Assembly (NCBI RefSeq): GCF_007004725.1
Contig: NZ_ML660162.1
Coordinates: 186,001-250,000 of the forward strand
DNA length: 64,000 nucleotides
DNA from: Aliikangiella coralliicola
GTDB taxonomy: Bacteria; Pseudomonadota; Gammaproteobacteria; Enterobacterales; Kangiellaceae
Direction: 5' to 3'
The notes beneath the pieces were generated by a model that ran no database searches, was not told where the DNA came from, and saw only the letters and a program-made list of their open reading frames with translations. The position numbers and the translations under genes were made by a program. Numbering within the stretch: position 1 is the first letter of the stretch; each line of letters begins with the position of its first letter. Below are positions 9,021-17,680 of the stretch, one piece after another.

Positions 9021-10430
9021 CTATTTAATTATTGATTTCTTATCCTTACAACTTTGGCTCTTTATTGCTTTACCTTGAATAAATTCTTTTGCGTGCTGAT
9101 TGAAACAATCCGGCGCATTTAAAGCGACAAAATGAGGCGCATATTCAACGCTGACAAGAGAAATATCTCCCGCTTTATTTAAAACACTTGCATAGGATTT
9201 CGCTGCATCAAAGTGAGTTTTTGGATCAAGCGTGCCATGCATAATAAGCGTTTTTGGTAACTTAGCCGGTAACTTTGAAAAATATGCATCTTTCTTATAG
9301 GTAGGCATTCTGTTCCCGGCAATAAGTAAAGGCAATGGACTACTAAATAAAAAGCCTTCAGATTCTTTTTCAATATCTTCTTTAGACAACTCAACTCTCA
9401 AATTATTTTCTGAGGCCGATATTATTTGAACCAACGGTATTGAGCTACCGTAATTGAAATAACCTGCATTAAAGTTCGTGTAGTAGGTATTTAAATCCTG
9501 TATAGCTTTTTCAAGGCTTTGGCTGTCGTTTTTAGAAATATCATTTATGATTTTGGGAATGATGTTTCTAATGTGAGGAACATCTAACATCATGCCTAAG
9601 GTGTTGGATAGTTTAGCCTCAGGCAGGCTATCTGAAATTTTCTTAATAGATTTATATTTTCCTGTTATTCGACTGAGGTTTTCTTTTAAATTTTTCAGTT
9701 GTTCATCTGAAAAGTTATTGATACGCGCATATTCAGAGAGAAATTGTTGACCTACATTGTTCACAACCTGAGAGCGCATGCTGAGGTCAAAACCTGTATC
9801 ATCTTGCATTGGAACTAGTGAATCTAAAATAATCCCGTCAACGGCATTCCCTCCAATTTGCATTGCTCTTAGTGTTAACTGGGTTCCGTAAGATACGCCA
9901 TAAATATAACGCTCTCCCTCACCACTAAATGTATTTATAAGAAAGTTCAAATCTTTAGCAGCGTTCGTAATGTTGAATGCTTGTACGTACTCAAGATTTG
10001 AATACATATGTGAAAAACACTCTCCCCACTCTTGCCCAACTAATGTACCAGCTTTTACTGAATCAAGCGCTTCTCCGGGGCAAATAACACTCGAAGCTCC
10101 AGTTCCCCTGTGATCAGGAATAAAAATATCTAGGCTAGGAAACGCATTTCTAAACGTATCAATGAGGGTATAAAAACTGGCACCTGACTCACCTGGACCT
10201 CCAGCGATTAACCAAATTGAACCGGTTCTAGATTTTTGTGCAGGAAACTTTCTAACAAAAAGTTCAATTTCTTCTTTGCTTTCCCGTTTATGGGATAAGG
10301 ATGTCTTAACGGTTGCGCATATTGATAAATTCAATTCAGAAAAATCATCCGCATCCTTACATTTAGTAAAGTTTTCTGCTTGCAAGTTACTTGCAAATAA
10401 AATTCCGACTAATACTACAAGTAGTTTCAT
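9021..10430 (-). CDS. Exported alpha/beta hydrolase, S33 peptidase-like
   Basis: About 469 residues from ATG 10430, chosen because it follows AAGAGAAAAAG and opens a signal peptide (M-K-L-L-V-V-L-V-G...L-Q-A). The frame continues upstream to 10508 without a ribosome site. The oxyanion motif G-G-P-G-E-S-G, the D-H-R-G-T-G-A-S stretch, the nucleophile elbow G-V-S-Y-G-T-Q, and C-terminal H-G-T-L-D-P and A-P-H match secreted tripeptidyl aminopeptidase-like hydrolases. It would act on peptides or esters in the periplasm. It is the leftmost gene in array orientation and lies beyond the outermost clear attC (10780), so it may be a terminal cassette or flanking chromosome. Confidence 0.8.
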   Translation of the reverse strand: MKLLVVLVGILFASNLQAENFTKCKDADDFSELNLSICATVKTSLSHKRESKEEIELFVRKFPAQKSRTGSIWLIAGGPGESGASFYTLIDTFRNAFPSLDIFIPDHRGTGASSVICPGEALDSVKAGTLVGQEWGECFSHMYSNLEYVQAFNITNAAKDLNFLINTFSGEGERYIYGVSYGTQLTLRAMQIGGNAVDGIILDSLVPMQDDTGFDLSMRSQVVNNVGQQFLSEYARINNFSDEQLKNLKENLSRITGKYKSIKKISDSLPEAKLSNTLGMMLDVPHIRNIIPKIINDISKNDSQSLEKAIQDLNTYYTNFNAGYFNYGSSIPLVQIISASENNLRVELSKEDIEKESEGFLFSSPLPLLIAGNRMPTYKKDAYFSKLPAKLPKTLIMHGTLDPKTHFDAAKSYASVLNKAGDISLVSVEYAPHFVALNAPDCFNQHAKEFIQGKAIKSQSCKDKKSIIK

Positions 10431-10779
10431 TTCTTTTTCTCTTATAAATGTGATGCTAAATAGAAATAAACAGGCACGCAGTTTATAGTCAATTTCTAAC
10501 AAACACAACCGACCTTTACTGATAACTTTATCAGCGTATCAGAATCGAAATATACTTGATGAGACAGAGTGTTTGCTTGTTTTTCACTGAAAGCTAATCA
10601 ATACGTTCCTAAAAAACTAAGTAAGCCATCGTTCTAAAGTCAAGAAGTTGAGTTTAAACCAACGGAGTCAGAACAACTTGATATTGTTAAGTCACTCCAG
10701 GTTAATTTGATCCGCATGCCTTTGGTAGACTGTCTAATTATTATTTCATTCGCCGAATTCTGACTTTATCTTAGTTATC
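10431..10779. other. Non-coding gap, left end of array
   Basis: No open frame with protein-like composition. It contains a copy of the junction motif (TGGTAGACTGTCTAATTA at 10723-10740), otherwise nothing I recognise. Confidence 0.45.
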
Positions 10780-10846
10780 TTTTAACAACTAGTTTGTTAG
10801 CTAACAGTCTCGCGAAGTTGTGTAAGAAATAGTTGTTCGGTTAAGT
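10780..10846 (-). repeat. attC site
   Basis: TTTTAAC box at 10780-10786 and GTTAAGT at 10840-10846, with an 8-bp inverted repeat AACAACTA/TAGTTGTT just inside. It closes the GFA cassette. Confidence 0.8.
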
Positions 10847-11236
10847 GTCAGGTTGTTTATTGATTTCAACACTCCACCATTTAGGTGTTTTTGACTTGTA
10901 TGAATGAGAGTTAGGCTTTAACTCTTTTTTATTATTCGAGTCGAAGACACCAAGCACTAATGCAACAACAGGTTCATCATCAATTGCACCGAGCGTACTT
11001 CCACACACTGGGCAGAAACTTCTACTAGAGAAGTCTGATGATCGCCACTGTGCTGGCTCGCCTCCTGGTCCATCCCAACTGACTTGTTGTTTGGAAAACT
11101 CAACCCATAGCTGCGTTATAGAACCTGAGTGTCGCTGACAGATTTTACATGAGCAAGCGTGAGGATTTTTGGGCTCGCCAACAACAGTAAAACGGATGTT
11201 TCCACATAAGCATCCCCCTTTATATGCATTCGTCAT
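10841..11236 (-). CDS. GFA family zinc protein (cassette)
   Basis: A 131-residue protein with the zinc-binding cysteines of the glutathione-dependent formaldehyde-activating (GFA/CENP-V) fold: G-G-C-L-C-G near residue 9, C-S-C-K-x-C-Q near 29 and F-C-P-x-C-G near 75. Despite the family name, most members have no proven formaldehyde role. ATG 11236 follows GGAGTAAATA. The stop codon lies within the R'' side of the attC at 10780-10846. A second, divergent GFA cassette is at 21228. Confidence 0.85.
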   Translation of the reverse strand: MTNAYKGGCLCGNIRFTVVGEPKNPHACSCKICQRHSGSITQLWVEFSKQQVSWDGPGGEPAQWRSSDFSSRSFCPVCGSTLGAIDDEPVVALVLGVFDSNNKKELKPNSHSYKSKTPKWWSVEINKQPDT

Positions 11237-11318
11237 TATTTACTCCAAACAATACTTTTGCACTCTCATATACTTAGTAGACGGTCTACTTATGATTTAA
11301 CTTATGCTCTCAGCTGAA

Positions 11319-11837
11319 TCAATTTTCTGATTTTTGTTGGTTGCACTTCTCAGTAGTAAACCAAAGTATTGCTGAATATTGTGGTTTAGCCGATGTCTTA
11401 GAAATGTAAAATTTTTCAAAACTAACTGTGGTGATTCTTTCGCAGCGGCTAGCCAAGGCAATATTAATAGACTCAGCATATTTTGAGTTTAAAACAGCCT
11501 CTGTAAAAATCTCGTGTAATGCGATCACCTTAGGGTTATGCATGTTACCAGCTGAATTTAACGCTGCATCTAACTCCCCCTGCTGATTCTCTTTAATGTA
11601 ATAGTGAATATCCTTTTGAAAATCTGTATTTTGGGGAAGAAGTGGAACCACAACATGCATTATCCATGAGTCGTTTGGCACAGAACCGATAGCTTCACCA
11701 AGTGATTCAAAACCTTCATTTGTTGCAAAGATAACAGAAACGCCATCATCTCGTATTGTAGGCTCCCATTTTAAATTATCGGCACTCACCAGTTGAGTGA
11801 AGAAAATAAAAATAATAGAAAAGGCTGTCAATTTCAT
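11319..11837 (-). CDS. Exported protein of unknown function (cassette)
   Basis: 172 residues with a clear signal peptide (hydrophobic residues 4-18, cleavage after V-S-A). The mature part is mixed alpha/beta with one Cys (C-E-R) and a second near the C-terminus (E-K-C-N), which could form a disulfide. I do not recognise the family. ATG 11837 follows AGGTGAG. It precedes the GFA gene in array order, with a junction-motif copy (around 11275) between them but no clear attC. Confidence 0.65.
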   Translation of the reverse strand: MKLTAFSIIFIFFTQLVSADNLKWEPTIRDDGVSVIFATNEGFESLGEAIGSVPNDSWIMHVVVPLLPQNTDFQKDIHYYIKENQQGELDAALNSAGNMHNPKVIALHEIFTEAVLNSKYAESINIALASRCERITTVSFEKFYISKTSAKPQYSAILWFTTEKCNQQKSEN

Positions 11838-12005
11838 ACACTCACCTAGTGCCCCCTAACCTATTGCTATTCACTTCTAATTCACCGGCCAACGTAACTA
11901 TATTACTGATGAGCTTCACAAACCAAGATCATCTGACCCATTTATTACTATAGTAAAACAAAAGCGGCTTTAAGCCGGTACTCATGATTACTTTTGTCAT
12001 CAGCA

Positions 12006-12455
12006 TTATATTGTATCCACTACGACAGCATTACAGGCGTTGACATTTAGAGAGAACAGCTCCGAAGCAATTTTATTACCCTGTTCACGAATATTTAAAG
12101 TTATATCTTTATCTATCGTTGTTGAAAAATAATGTCCATAGCTAATATCTATATTTGTAACAGATGGGCTATTAGCTTTTAACTCTGGTGAGTCAAGTGT
12201 ATATCGACCACCTTCAGGCTCGACAACCCTAATTCCAACTTGTAGAGCTGAGACGAACAATTCCAACGTATAAAGTTCTCTCACCAATTTGTAGGACCTA
12301 GGAATACTAGAGCGACCAATACAATTCGAACTTAGCTCACCATAAGATACGACTTCAATGTTGTCAGCATGAATAATAAGTGATTTTGCTTTGTAGAAAT
12401 GTGGAGCACAAGCACTTAGCAACAAAACTATAAATATGAGAAATTGTTTACTCAT
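12006..12455 (-). CDS. Lipoprotein of unknown function (cassette)
   Basis: 149 residues with a lipoprotein signal (L-L-S-A-C, Cys16). The mature part is beta-rich with two further cysteines (N-C-I-G and N-A-C-N). No family recognised. AGGTAGGCA precedes ATG 12455. An inverted repeat with AAGC-GGCTTTAAGCC lies just beyond the stop (11960-11980) and could be a degenerate attC arm or terminator. Confidence 0.65.
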   Translation of the reverse strand: MSKQFLIFIVLLLSACAPHFYKAKSLIIHADNIEVVSYGELSSNCIGRSSIPRSYKLVRELYTLELFVSALQVGIRVVEPEGGRYTLDSPELKANSPSVTNIDISYGHYFSTTIDKDITLNIREQGNKIASELFSLNVNACNAVVVDTI

Positions 12456-12610
12456 TGCCTACCTGTTAATACTTGTTTAATTTTTGGATGTAGTTTGTGC
12501 ACAACCGGTTTAGACCAGCGTCTATTAACCTACATTTACCTAAGAGACTAACCATAAATTGAGTGTCTATTTATTTCTTCGTAAGTAAACAAGTGACTTT
12601 CCGTATTTGC

Positions 12611-13192
12611 TTAAGCATTTTTCGTTTTAAAATCCTGCGTGATTGTTTTTAAAGGCAAATCACATCCATCGTCAAAATCGGCCGCCGCTTTAACACCAGC
12701 CTCAACTATTTCCTGTGCACTTGCATTTGTTTCGTATAGCGCGTGCATTGCTCCCAACGCAAGTCTTTTTCCAGATCCCAAAGCCCAAAACGAATTATAG
12801 TGATGGACTTCTCTATAACTGCTAAACCCAAATATTCCGTTACTATTTATCACCAATGCGTCCAGTTGGTTAGATTCTACTGGCTGTTCACTATCTTCAC
12901 TAGTTTCAATAAAATAGTCTTCTTTGAGTTTTTCCTGTAGTTCCAATAAAGTTTCGAAAATTTCCCTTCGAGAACCAAGTTTAAATATCTCTGGATTCGT
13001 TTCGACAAGATGTTCTACTATTTGACAAGTAGCGCTCCATCCTGAAACGCCAATGACACTGTCATTTACTTCCAATAACTTATAACCATCGGCTATGTAT
13101 TTTTTGTTTACTTTCAAAGAGCCAAAATTAGTCTGACTATCACACGAGATACTAATTTTTCCATCTTTAATGGCTGCTGCAATAATTGTCAA
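12611..13192 (-). CDS. HslV-like proteasome-type Ntn hydrolase (cassette)
   Basis: 193 residues from a TTG start at 13192 with AAGGAA seven bases upstream. After Met removal the N-terminus is Thr1, the nucleophile of HslV/proteasome beta subunits. Asp17 (S-C-D-S-Q), Lys29/30 (V-N-K-K) and a G-S-G in A-L-G-S-G-K-R align with HslV Thr1, Asp17, Lys33 and Ser124, and the C-terminal A-x-E-I-V-E-A-G helix also fits. It has about HslV length but no HslU ATPase is nearby, so it may be self-compartmenting or a specialised amidase. Peptidase activity is inferred from the catalytic residues. Confidence 0.75.
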   Translation of the reverse strand: MTIIAAAIKDGKISISCDSQTNFGSLKVNKKYIADGYKLLEVNDSVIGVSGWSATCQIVEHLVETNPEIFKLGSRREIFETLLELQEKLKEDYFIETSEDSEQPVESNQLDALVINSNGIFGFSSYREVHHYNSFWALGSGKRLALGAMHALYETNASAQEIVEAGVKAAADFDDGCDLPLKTITQDFKTKNA

Positions 13193-13516
13193 AATGATTT
13201 CCTTCTAGAGTGCTTAACAACTTATAGAGTACAAAAAACTGTGTTAAAACGAACCTTAACTCGCACAAAATTAAATTCGCATTTAAATCAGCATGTTACA
13301 CGCAGTTATAAAATTCGCAAGCGTTTTAAGTTGTTTTAATGAACATGGAACATAACACTAGGCGCTCAGCTGCAAACTAATAGCTTATAAACGAATTCTA
13401 CCTCCACTAACAATTTTGTCAGTTTTAAGATCTTATAAGGGAACCGAAATGGAGAAAAATATCTTTAGTTAAATTCGATATTAGGTTAATCGACCGCAAA
13501 ACCTTCAAGAGATTGA

Positions 13517-13598
13517 CCATAAATTCAAAAAATTAAACTCTCCGCTAACCTCGAAAACTTTTGTTGGGTTTCGCAAGCTCAACCCAACCTACACTACT
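13517..13598 (+). repeat. Direct repeat, copy 1
   Basis: About 82 bases ending in the palindrome GTTGGGTTTCGCAAGC...ACCCAACCTACACTACT. Copy 2 is at 13883-13965 with only scattered differences. Confidence 0.85.
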
Positions 13599-13627
13599 TA
13601 TGATTTCGTATTGGAAATAATCACTCC

Positions 13628-13784
13628 TGTCATCTCGACCGCAGTGGAGAGATCTCCCAAAGATATTGATCATTTACATGTCAAGATAAACCTTTTTAGG
13701 AGCGCCTTTTTTAGTTTAGTTTCACAGATGCCTAGAACAAAGCGAAAGTCTGATGGAGATCTCTCCACTGCGGTCGAGATGACA
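13628..13784. mobile_element. MITE-like element with perfect 30-bp terminal inverted repeats
   Basis: Left arm 13628-13657 begins TGTCATCTCGACCGCAG; right arm 13755-13784 is its exact reverse complement. The 97-base core has no coding capacity worth noting. Similar TCTCGACCGCAGTGGAGAGA palindromes occur as dispersed repeats in many proteobacteria (from memory). No target-site duplication is obvious. Confidence 0.8.
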
Positions 13785-13882
13785 GAATCCTAAGCCCTCA
13801 AACGTGGACTTCAGATTCGTCCTTTAATTTATTGCTCCGTAGGTTGGGTAGACGAAGGAAACCCAACATCATTCTCAATTTA

Positions 13883-13965
13883 ACCAAAGATTCAAAAAAT
13901 TAAAATCTCCGCTAAACTCGAACGCCTTTGTTGGGTTTCGCGAGCCCAACCCAACCTACACTACT
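13883..13965 (+). repeat. Direct repeat, copy 2
   Basis: Matches 13517-13598. Its last bases supply the stop codon (13964-13966) of the next minus-strand gene, so the repeat may have replaced that gene's original end. Confidence 0.85.
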
Positions 13966-14710
13966 ACCAACTCTGAGTAATTGGTGTATACATAGATGCA
14001 TCTTTCTTATCGCCTCGTGCAAACATGTAGGTCAACGAAGGACTCTCATCATTTTCGTGACGTGGTAACCACTCAAACGCTCCTTGACCTCCTTCGAACC
14101 CATTTTCAGGATTAAATACATCAGGTATTCCTTGAGTCCAATCGTGGTTAGCATCGAAATTGTCGAATACTGCGACACAAACATCACTTCCACATTCAAC
14201 TCGGTTGAACTCGTATCCAGTTGAGCCTGATTGATTAGCTAAAAAATAATCTTGGTGTTTAACTTTATGTTCGATCGCTCCTTGATCTGATCCTGCTTTA
14301 ACTGAAAGTTCGTCCAGAAGGGAGTTAAGCTCTTGATAACTTTTGCCTTCGATTGCTCTCACGTTGATACCAATTCCATCTTCTTCGGAAACAGAAATGC
14401 CGAAAGTTTCTTCTTCGAATTTGCTTCCGTCATATTTAAGTCGCTCGCCAGAAATTTCGACTTGAGATTCGCCACTATCATTATTATCGAGAGAGCTCGA
14501 AATTTTTCTGGCTTCCACAACAGATTTTTCTTCGATATTTTCAGATTGTTTGTGGTGTTCCTTTACTGTGTCAGACTTATCCTTGATGGCTAGTTCGCTT
14601 TTTGATTTATGTGCTTTTGGTTCACTACCTTTAGAATCATTAAAAAAGATGTTATTGACTATTAATGCTGTAACAACACCCAGTATAAAAACTAATATTG
14701 TTTTTTTCAT
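13964..14710 (-). CDS. Membrane-anchored protein of unknown function (cassette)
   Basis: 248 residues: an N-terminal uncleaved anchor (residues 4-22), a charged Lys/Glu/Ser-rich linker to about residue 90, and a folded C-terminal domain with one likely disulfide pair (V-E-C-G and D-V-C-V). ATG 14710 follows AGAGGCG. The stop lies in the copy of a dispersed repeat, so the true C-terminus may have been cut or changed. No family recognised. Confidence 0.6.
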   Translation of the reverse strand: MKKTILVFILGVVTALIVNNIFFNDSKGSEPKAHKSKSELAIKDKSDTVKEHHKQSENIEEKSVVEARKISSSLDNNDSGESQVEISGERLKYDGSKFEEETFGISVSEEDGIGINVRAIEGKSYQELNSLLDELSVKAGSDQGAIEHKVKHQDYFLANQSGSTGYEFNRVECGSDVCVAVFDNFDANHDWTQGIPDVFNPENGFEGGQGAFEWLPRHENDESPSLTYMFARGDKKDASMYTPITQSW

Positions 14711-14748
14711 AATCGCCTCTGGAAAAAGGCGGCAGATGCCGCCTAAGC

Positions 14749-14970
14749 TTATTTAAAGTCGCAGATTGGACGGCCTGGAGATTTCGGAAGCTTTTGCACC
14801 CAACCTCCTCGCGAATCTTTAATCTTCACACCACTTGGTGTTATTTTTATCACGCATTGGTTCTGACACATCCAAAGATCTTTGCCTACACAAACAAATT
14901 GAGAAGCAAACACATTGGTTGAAATTAATAGTGCCATCACTACTGAAAATGATTGTATTACTTTCTTCAT
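14749..14970 (-). CDS. Small exported four-cysteine protein (cassette)
   Basis: 73 residues from ATG 14970, chosen because GGAG precedes it and it opens a signal peptide (cleavage after V-F-A). The upstream extension to 15036 overlaps the junction region. The mature 53 residues contain four cysteines (V-C-V-G, M-C-Q-N-Q-C, I-C-D), enough for two disulfides. Adjacent to the anchored protein (38-base gap), so both may be one transcript. Function unknown. Confidence 0.6.
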   Translation of the reverse strand: MKKVIQSFSVVMALLISTNVFASQFVCVGKDLWMCQNQCVIKITPSGVKIKDSRGGWVQKLPKSPGRPICDFK

Positions 14971-15174
14971 TTTTTCTCCATTATCTATTTTTTCACTAGG
15001 TGAAATGGTTAAGTTTTTTTGTATAAAACTGGCCATACGACAAAACAGGACTAATAAAAAATCTCGTTTTACTGGCCAGAAACACCGAAATGTTTTTTCT
15101 GCCAGCGAAAGAAAAGTTCCTGCTTAAGTTCCGCGCCAACTGGTGCATGGCACAAAGTCAGGCGTACAAAGATC

Positions 15175-15192
15175 CCCAGTTCTCAAACTGGG
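15175..15192. repeat. Inverted repeat
   Basis: CCCAGTT and AACTGGG separated by four bases; first of the hairpins in this gap. Confidence 0.7.
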
Positions 15193-15198
15193 TTATGA

Positions 15199-15290
15199 CT
15201 GTTTGTTATGTTGGAGATAAGTGACGGCAGCCTTAGGAAATAGGCACGCACAAGCCTACGCCTGAGCCGTCAAACTCAAGTAACAAACAG
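15199..15290. repeat. 92-bp nested cruciform
   Basis: Outer arms CTGTTTGTTA/TAACAAACAG (15199-15208, 15281-15290), middle arms TGACGGC/GCCGTCA, apical arms TAGGC/GCCTA. The size and layered stems resemble a long attC, but the ends do not match the R-box consensus. Confidence 0.75.
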
Positions 15291-15396
15291 CCTGAAACTT
15301 AAACAAGAATTTAAAGCAGGAATTTTTTCTTGAGAAAACAATAGGTTAAAAATAGATAACGACTTTCCAAATTGAGAAAGTGTTTGAGAAACTGGG

Positions 15397-15416
15397 GTCG
15401 CACTGTTAGCTGCGAC
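15397..15416. repeat. Inverted repeat
   Basis: GTCGCA and TGCGAC around an eight-base loop. Confidence 0.65.
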
Positions 15417-15483
15417 GTTATATAATGCCGAAACGTCATTGTTGGTCTCCTGGTGTGAGATTAACATTGACCAGTCTACGACT

Positions 15484-15499
15484 GAGGGCTGCAACCCTC
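15484..15499. repeat. Hairpin with CTGCAA loop
   Basis: GAGGG, loop CTGCAA, CCCTC. The same six-base loop caps two hairpins at 29.17 and 29.40 kb. Confidence 0.65.
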
Positions 15500-15537
15500 G
15501 ACCGAAGATGGCCGCTAACTATACTTTGATAGTCACT

Positions 15538-15625
15538 GGTTGGCGGTTTCTTAACAAAACTCGCTGTTTAGAAATGCTCGAAAACCTTCCTAAACCAGCA
15601 GCGAGTTTGCAGATACTTTCCAACC
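15538..15625. repeat. 88-bp nested inverted repeat
   Basis: Arms GGTTGG/CCAACC, AAACTCGCTG/CAGCGAGTTT and GTTTAG/CTAAAC nest in order. The ten-base middle arm is exact. Confidence 0.75.
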
Positions 15626-15762
15626 GCTAGCCTTAAAAGACTACCATATTTTTAAAATTAAAATAGAATTTTTCCGAATTTATTTTGAGATAATTTTTAA
15701 GATTTTTTCGTTTTTATTTTTTGTGTGTACGATGTTATGACATTGTATATTTTGAGTTAAAT

Positions 15763-16125
15763 TTATTTAGAAAAAACGATTTTATTTTTATCTAAATCTC
15801 TCACATATGCAGAAAAACGAAGCCCCCGTTGATTTGGCTCACCCTCACAGGTGCCACCTAATTCAATCGCCTTTTTATGCAGTCTTTTTACTTCGTCTGT
15901 AGTTCCAACACTAAAACCAACCATGGTTCCATTTCCATTAGTTGCAGGTTCCTCATTAAAGGGGATAGCTACTGCAAATGCGGAGTCTTCATCTTCACCC
16001 TGCCAGAATATCATTCTTTCAGTTGAAAAAACTTGATTAAATTCTGTTTGCTCAAAAAGTGAATCATAGAATTTGGTCGAAGCTTCCAAGTTGTTTGTGC
16101 CGACAACAAAATAGTTCATTTTCAT
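15763..16125 (-). CDS. VOC/glyoxalase-fold protein (cassette)
   Basis: 120 residues with the paired beta-alpha-beta-beta-beta pattern of the vicinal oxygen chelate superfamily: N-terminal M-N-Y-F-V-V-G-T-N-N-L-E-A-S-T-K-F-Y-D and a C-terminal R-D-L-D-x-N-K-I-V-F. Family members include metalloenzymes and antibiotic-binding proteins; metal ligands are not conserved clearly enough to choose. ATG 16125 follows GGAGAGATT. One of three VOC cassettes in this window (others at 28076 and 34327). Confidence 0.8.
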   Translation of the reverse strand: MKMNYFVVGTNNLEASTKFYDSLFEQTEFNQVFSTERMIFWQGEDEDSAFAVAIPFNEEPATNGNGTMVGFSVGTTDEVKRLHKKAIELGGTCEGEPNQRGLRFSAYVRDLDKNKIVFSK

Positions 16126-16259
16126 TATTTAATCTCTCCTACTGAATTGTAGGCAGATTGTAAGCTCACGCTGCTGACAGCACTATGTCAGTAGTGTTTT
16201 GTGTCTTATAATTAGATGGGCATTCAGCAAATTAGACAGACAATTAATAGTCGTTCAAC

Positions 16260-17255
16260 CTATTGTTGTAAGAAAATCATTTCATACAACCAACTCTCGA
16301 TTACCTTTGTATCTTCTGTGCTAAAAGCGATTAAACTAGGATGATTTCTTCCATTAAACTCGATAAGCTGGACATTATCACCGCTTAATGAAGAAAAGTA
16401 GTTAGACGGTGATACAGAATCCTTATCAGAAGTAACCACAAGCAACGGCTTTTTCGAATTTTTGATTTTATGAATAATATCTGTATCGGATAGCGTTACC
16501 CCAGCATCATTCATGGCACTCTCCACTATGTCATTTAGCATCCTCTGCGAAATAAACTGACTGATCGTTGGTAATTTATAAGGAAGGTATTTTTCCGATG
16601 CTTTGTCAAAGCGAAGCATCGGAGCCAGTAAAATTGCGCCTTGGACATCCTGACTCTCTTGTAGCAGGTTTATTGCTGCGAGTGCCCCCATAGAATGACC
16701 GACAACGATAATCGGTGCCTCTATCTGCTGGTTACTTTTTAGGTTGTTGATCAGAGCTGAAAACGACTTATGTTCTTTAGTGGCAAACTTAAATTCCTCA
16801 TCGGATGCACCATGTCCAAACAAATCAGGCAATATTGTTTTCATCCCTAATGCCCGAAAATAAAACGCCGTTACCATCATTGCTTCTTTAGAGCCGCCAT
16901 AACCATGTAAAAGAATTGCGGTCCCTTTAGCTCGACCAAAAGTATCTGGTGTCATGCGGTGGGAAATCGAGCTCTCTACGTCGCCGGATTGTGTGTGAAG
17001 GTTATAATAGACAGTTTGATCTTTACTAAATTTCTCGGCAGAGTAGGCTGACGCGAATAAATACGGAATACACTTTTCACCGTTTAAATCACAAAACTTC
17101 CTGTTTTCAAACCCCAAATCTGTTGGCGAAGCATCAATTAACTCAGCCTCTGACAAATAATTGTTTGGATTGGATAAAATGTGAGAACCAAGAGACGTAC
17201 ATCCAGGCAATAAAATTCCGCCCAAAAAAACGAGTATTAATCTTCTTAAAATCAA
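16260..17255 (-). CDS. Lipoprotein alpha/beta hydrolase (cassette)
   Basis: 331 residues from TTG 17255 (AAGGA seven bases upstream). Lipobox L-P-G-C at Cys19. Hydrolase motifs: L-L-H-G-Y-G-G oxyanion loop, nucleophile elbow G-H-S-M-G, Asp in T-S-D-K-D and His in G-R-N-H-P. Likely a membrane-anchored serine esterase or lysophospholipase-like enzyme facing the periplasm. The stop is followed by an ACAAT-rich junction and an imperfect hairpin CTGACA/TGTCAG near 16185, with no canonical attC. Confidence 0.8.
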   Translation of the reverse strand: MILRRLILVFLGGILLPGCTSLGSHILSNPNNYLSEAELIDASPTDLGFENRKFCDLNGEKCIPYLFASAYSAEKFSKDQTVYYNLHTQSGDVESSISHRMTPDTFGRAKGTAILLHGYGGSKEAMMVTAFYFRALGMKTILPDLFGHGASDEEFKFATKEHKSFSALINNLKSNQQIEAPIIVVGHSMGALAAINLLQESQDVQGAILLAPMLRFDKASEKYLPYKLPTISQFISQRMLNDIVESAMNDAGVTLSDTDIIHKIKNSKKPLLVVTSDKDSVSPSNYFSSLSGDNVQLIEFNGRNHPSLIAFSTEDTKVIESWLYEMIFLQQ

Positions 17256-17460
17256 AATTTTTCCTTACTTTACAACATATGAATACTAAGCATTCAAAAA
17301 TCAGGTATCAAAACTAAGTATTCAAAAATTAAGGCTCTGCTCTTATATGATTATTTTATAATACTTCTTCACTGAATGTCTTCCAATATAAGCTTGTTAT
17401 AATAACTTTCATCAGCTCATCAGCGTTGTTCCACTTAAGTCCGTGATAAGAACTCCAAAA

Positions 17461-17488
17461 CTTTAATAGATTGTCTGCTTATTAGTTA
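17461..17488 (-). repeat. Junction motif copy
   Basis: CTTTAATAGATTGTCTGCTT on the plus strand, then ATTAGTTA. Confidence 0.7.
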
Positions 17489-17490
17489 TT

Positions 17491-17549
17491 GATTTCGACA
17501 AAATAGACCTGACTCGTTTTTTTCATAATGCAATTGGTTCAAGTGATCT
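17491..17549 (+). repeat. 59-bp dispersed repeat, copy 1
   Basis: Starts GATTTCGACAAAATAGA and ends GGTTCAAGTGATCT; closely matches 30656-30713. The terminal GGTTCAAGTGATCT also occurs at 33142-33155. Confidence 0.8.
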
Positions 17550-17680
17550 TCTTAACCCTATAAGATAAATGTGGCTGGCAATTTTGCTCACATTCTGCCT
17601 AAAACGGCCGTTTGGACGAGCTACAATCGGCTGTCATTTTGATTAGTCTATAAGTTTAAAGGTTTACTCTTCTGTCAAAA

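Larger units (their letters stand above)
13193..13963. other. Repeat-rich non-coding gap
   Basis: About 770 bases without a credible gene. It contains two copies of an about 83-bp sequence (13517-13598 and 13883-13965) bracketing a MITE-like palindromic element (13628-13784), and a third partial copy of the GTTGGGT palindrome in opposite sense at 13839-13871. Confidence 0.7.
14971..15762. other. Hairpin-rich non-coding region
   Basis: About 790 bases with no credible gene. From 15175 to 15625 it holds at least five strong inverted repeats (listed separately) in both GC-rich and AT-rich context. It could encode a structured RNA or be a decayed mobile element. Confidence 0.5.

Noticed and set aside
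13611-13793. Open 60-codon plus-strand frame in the MITE region
   Set aside because: It lies wholly on the inverted repeats and has no ribosome site or protein-like composition.
15199-15290. Canonical attC
   Set aside because: The nested stem has attC-like size but its ends lack RYYYAAC/GTTRRRY cores and no gene is bounded by it.
15439-15630. Open 63-codon plus-strand frame in the hairpin-rich gap
   Set aside because: Its codons are set by the inverted repeats; no ribosome site and no family likeness.
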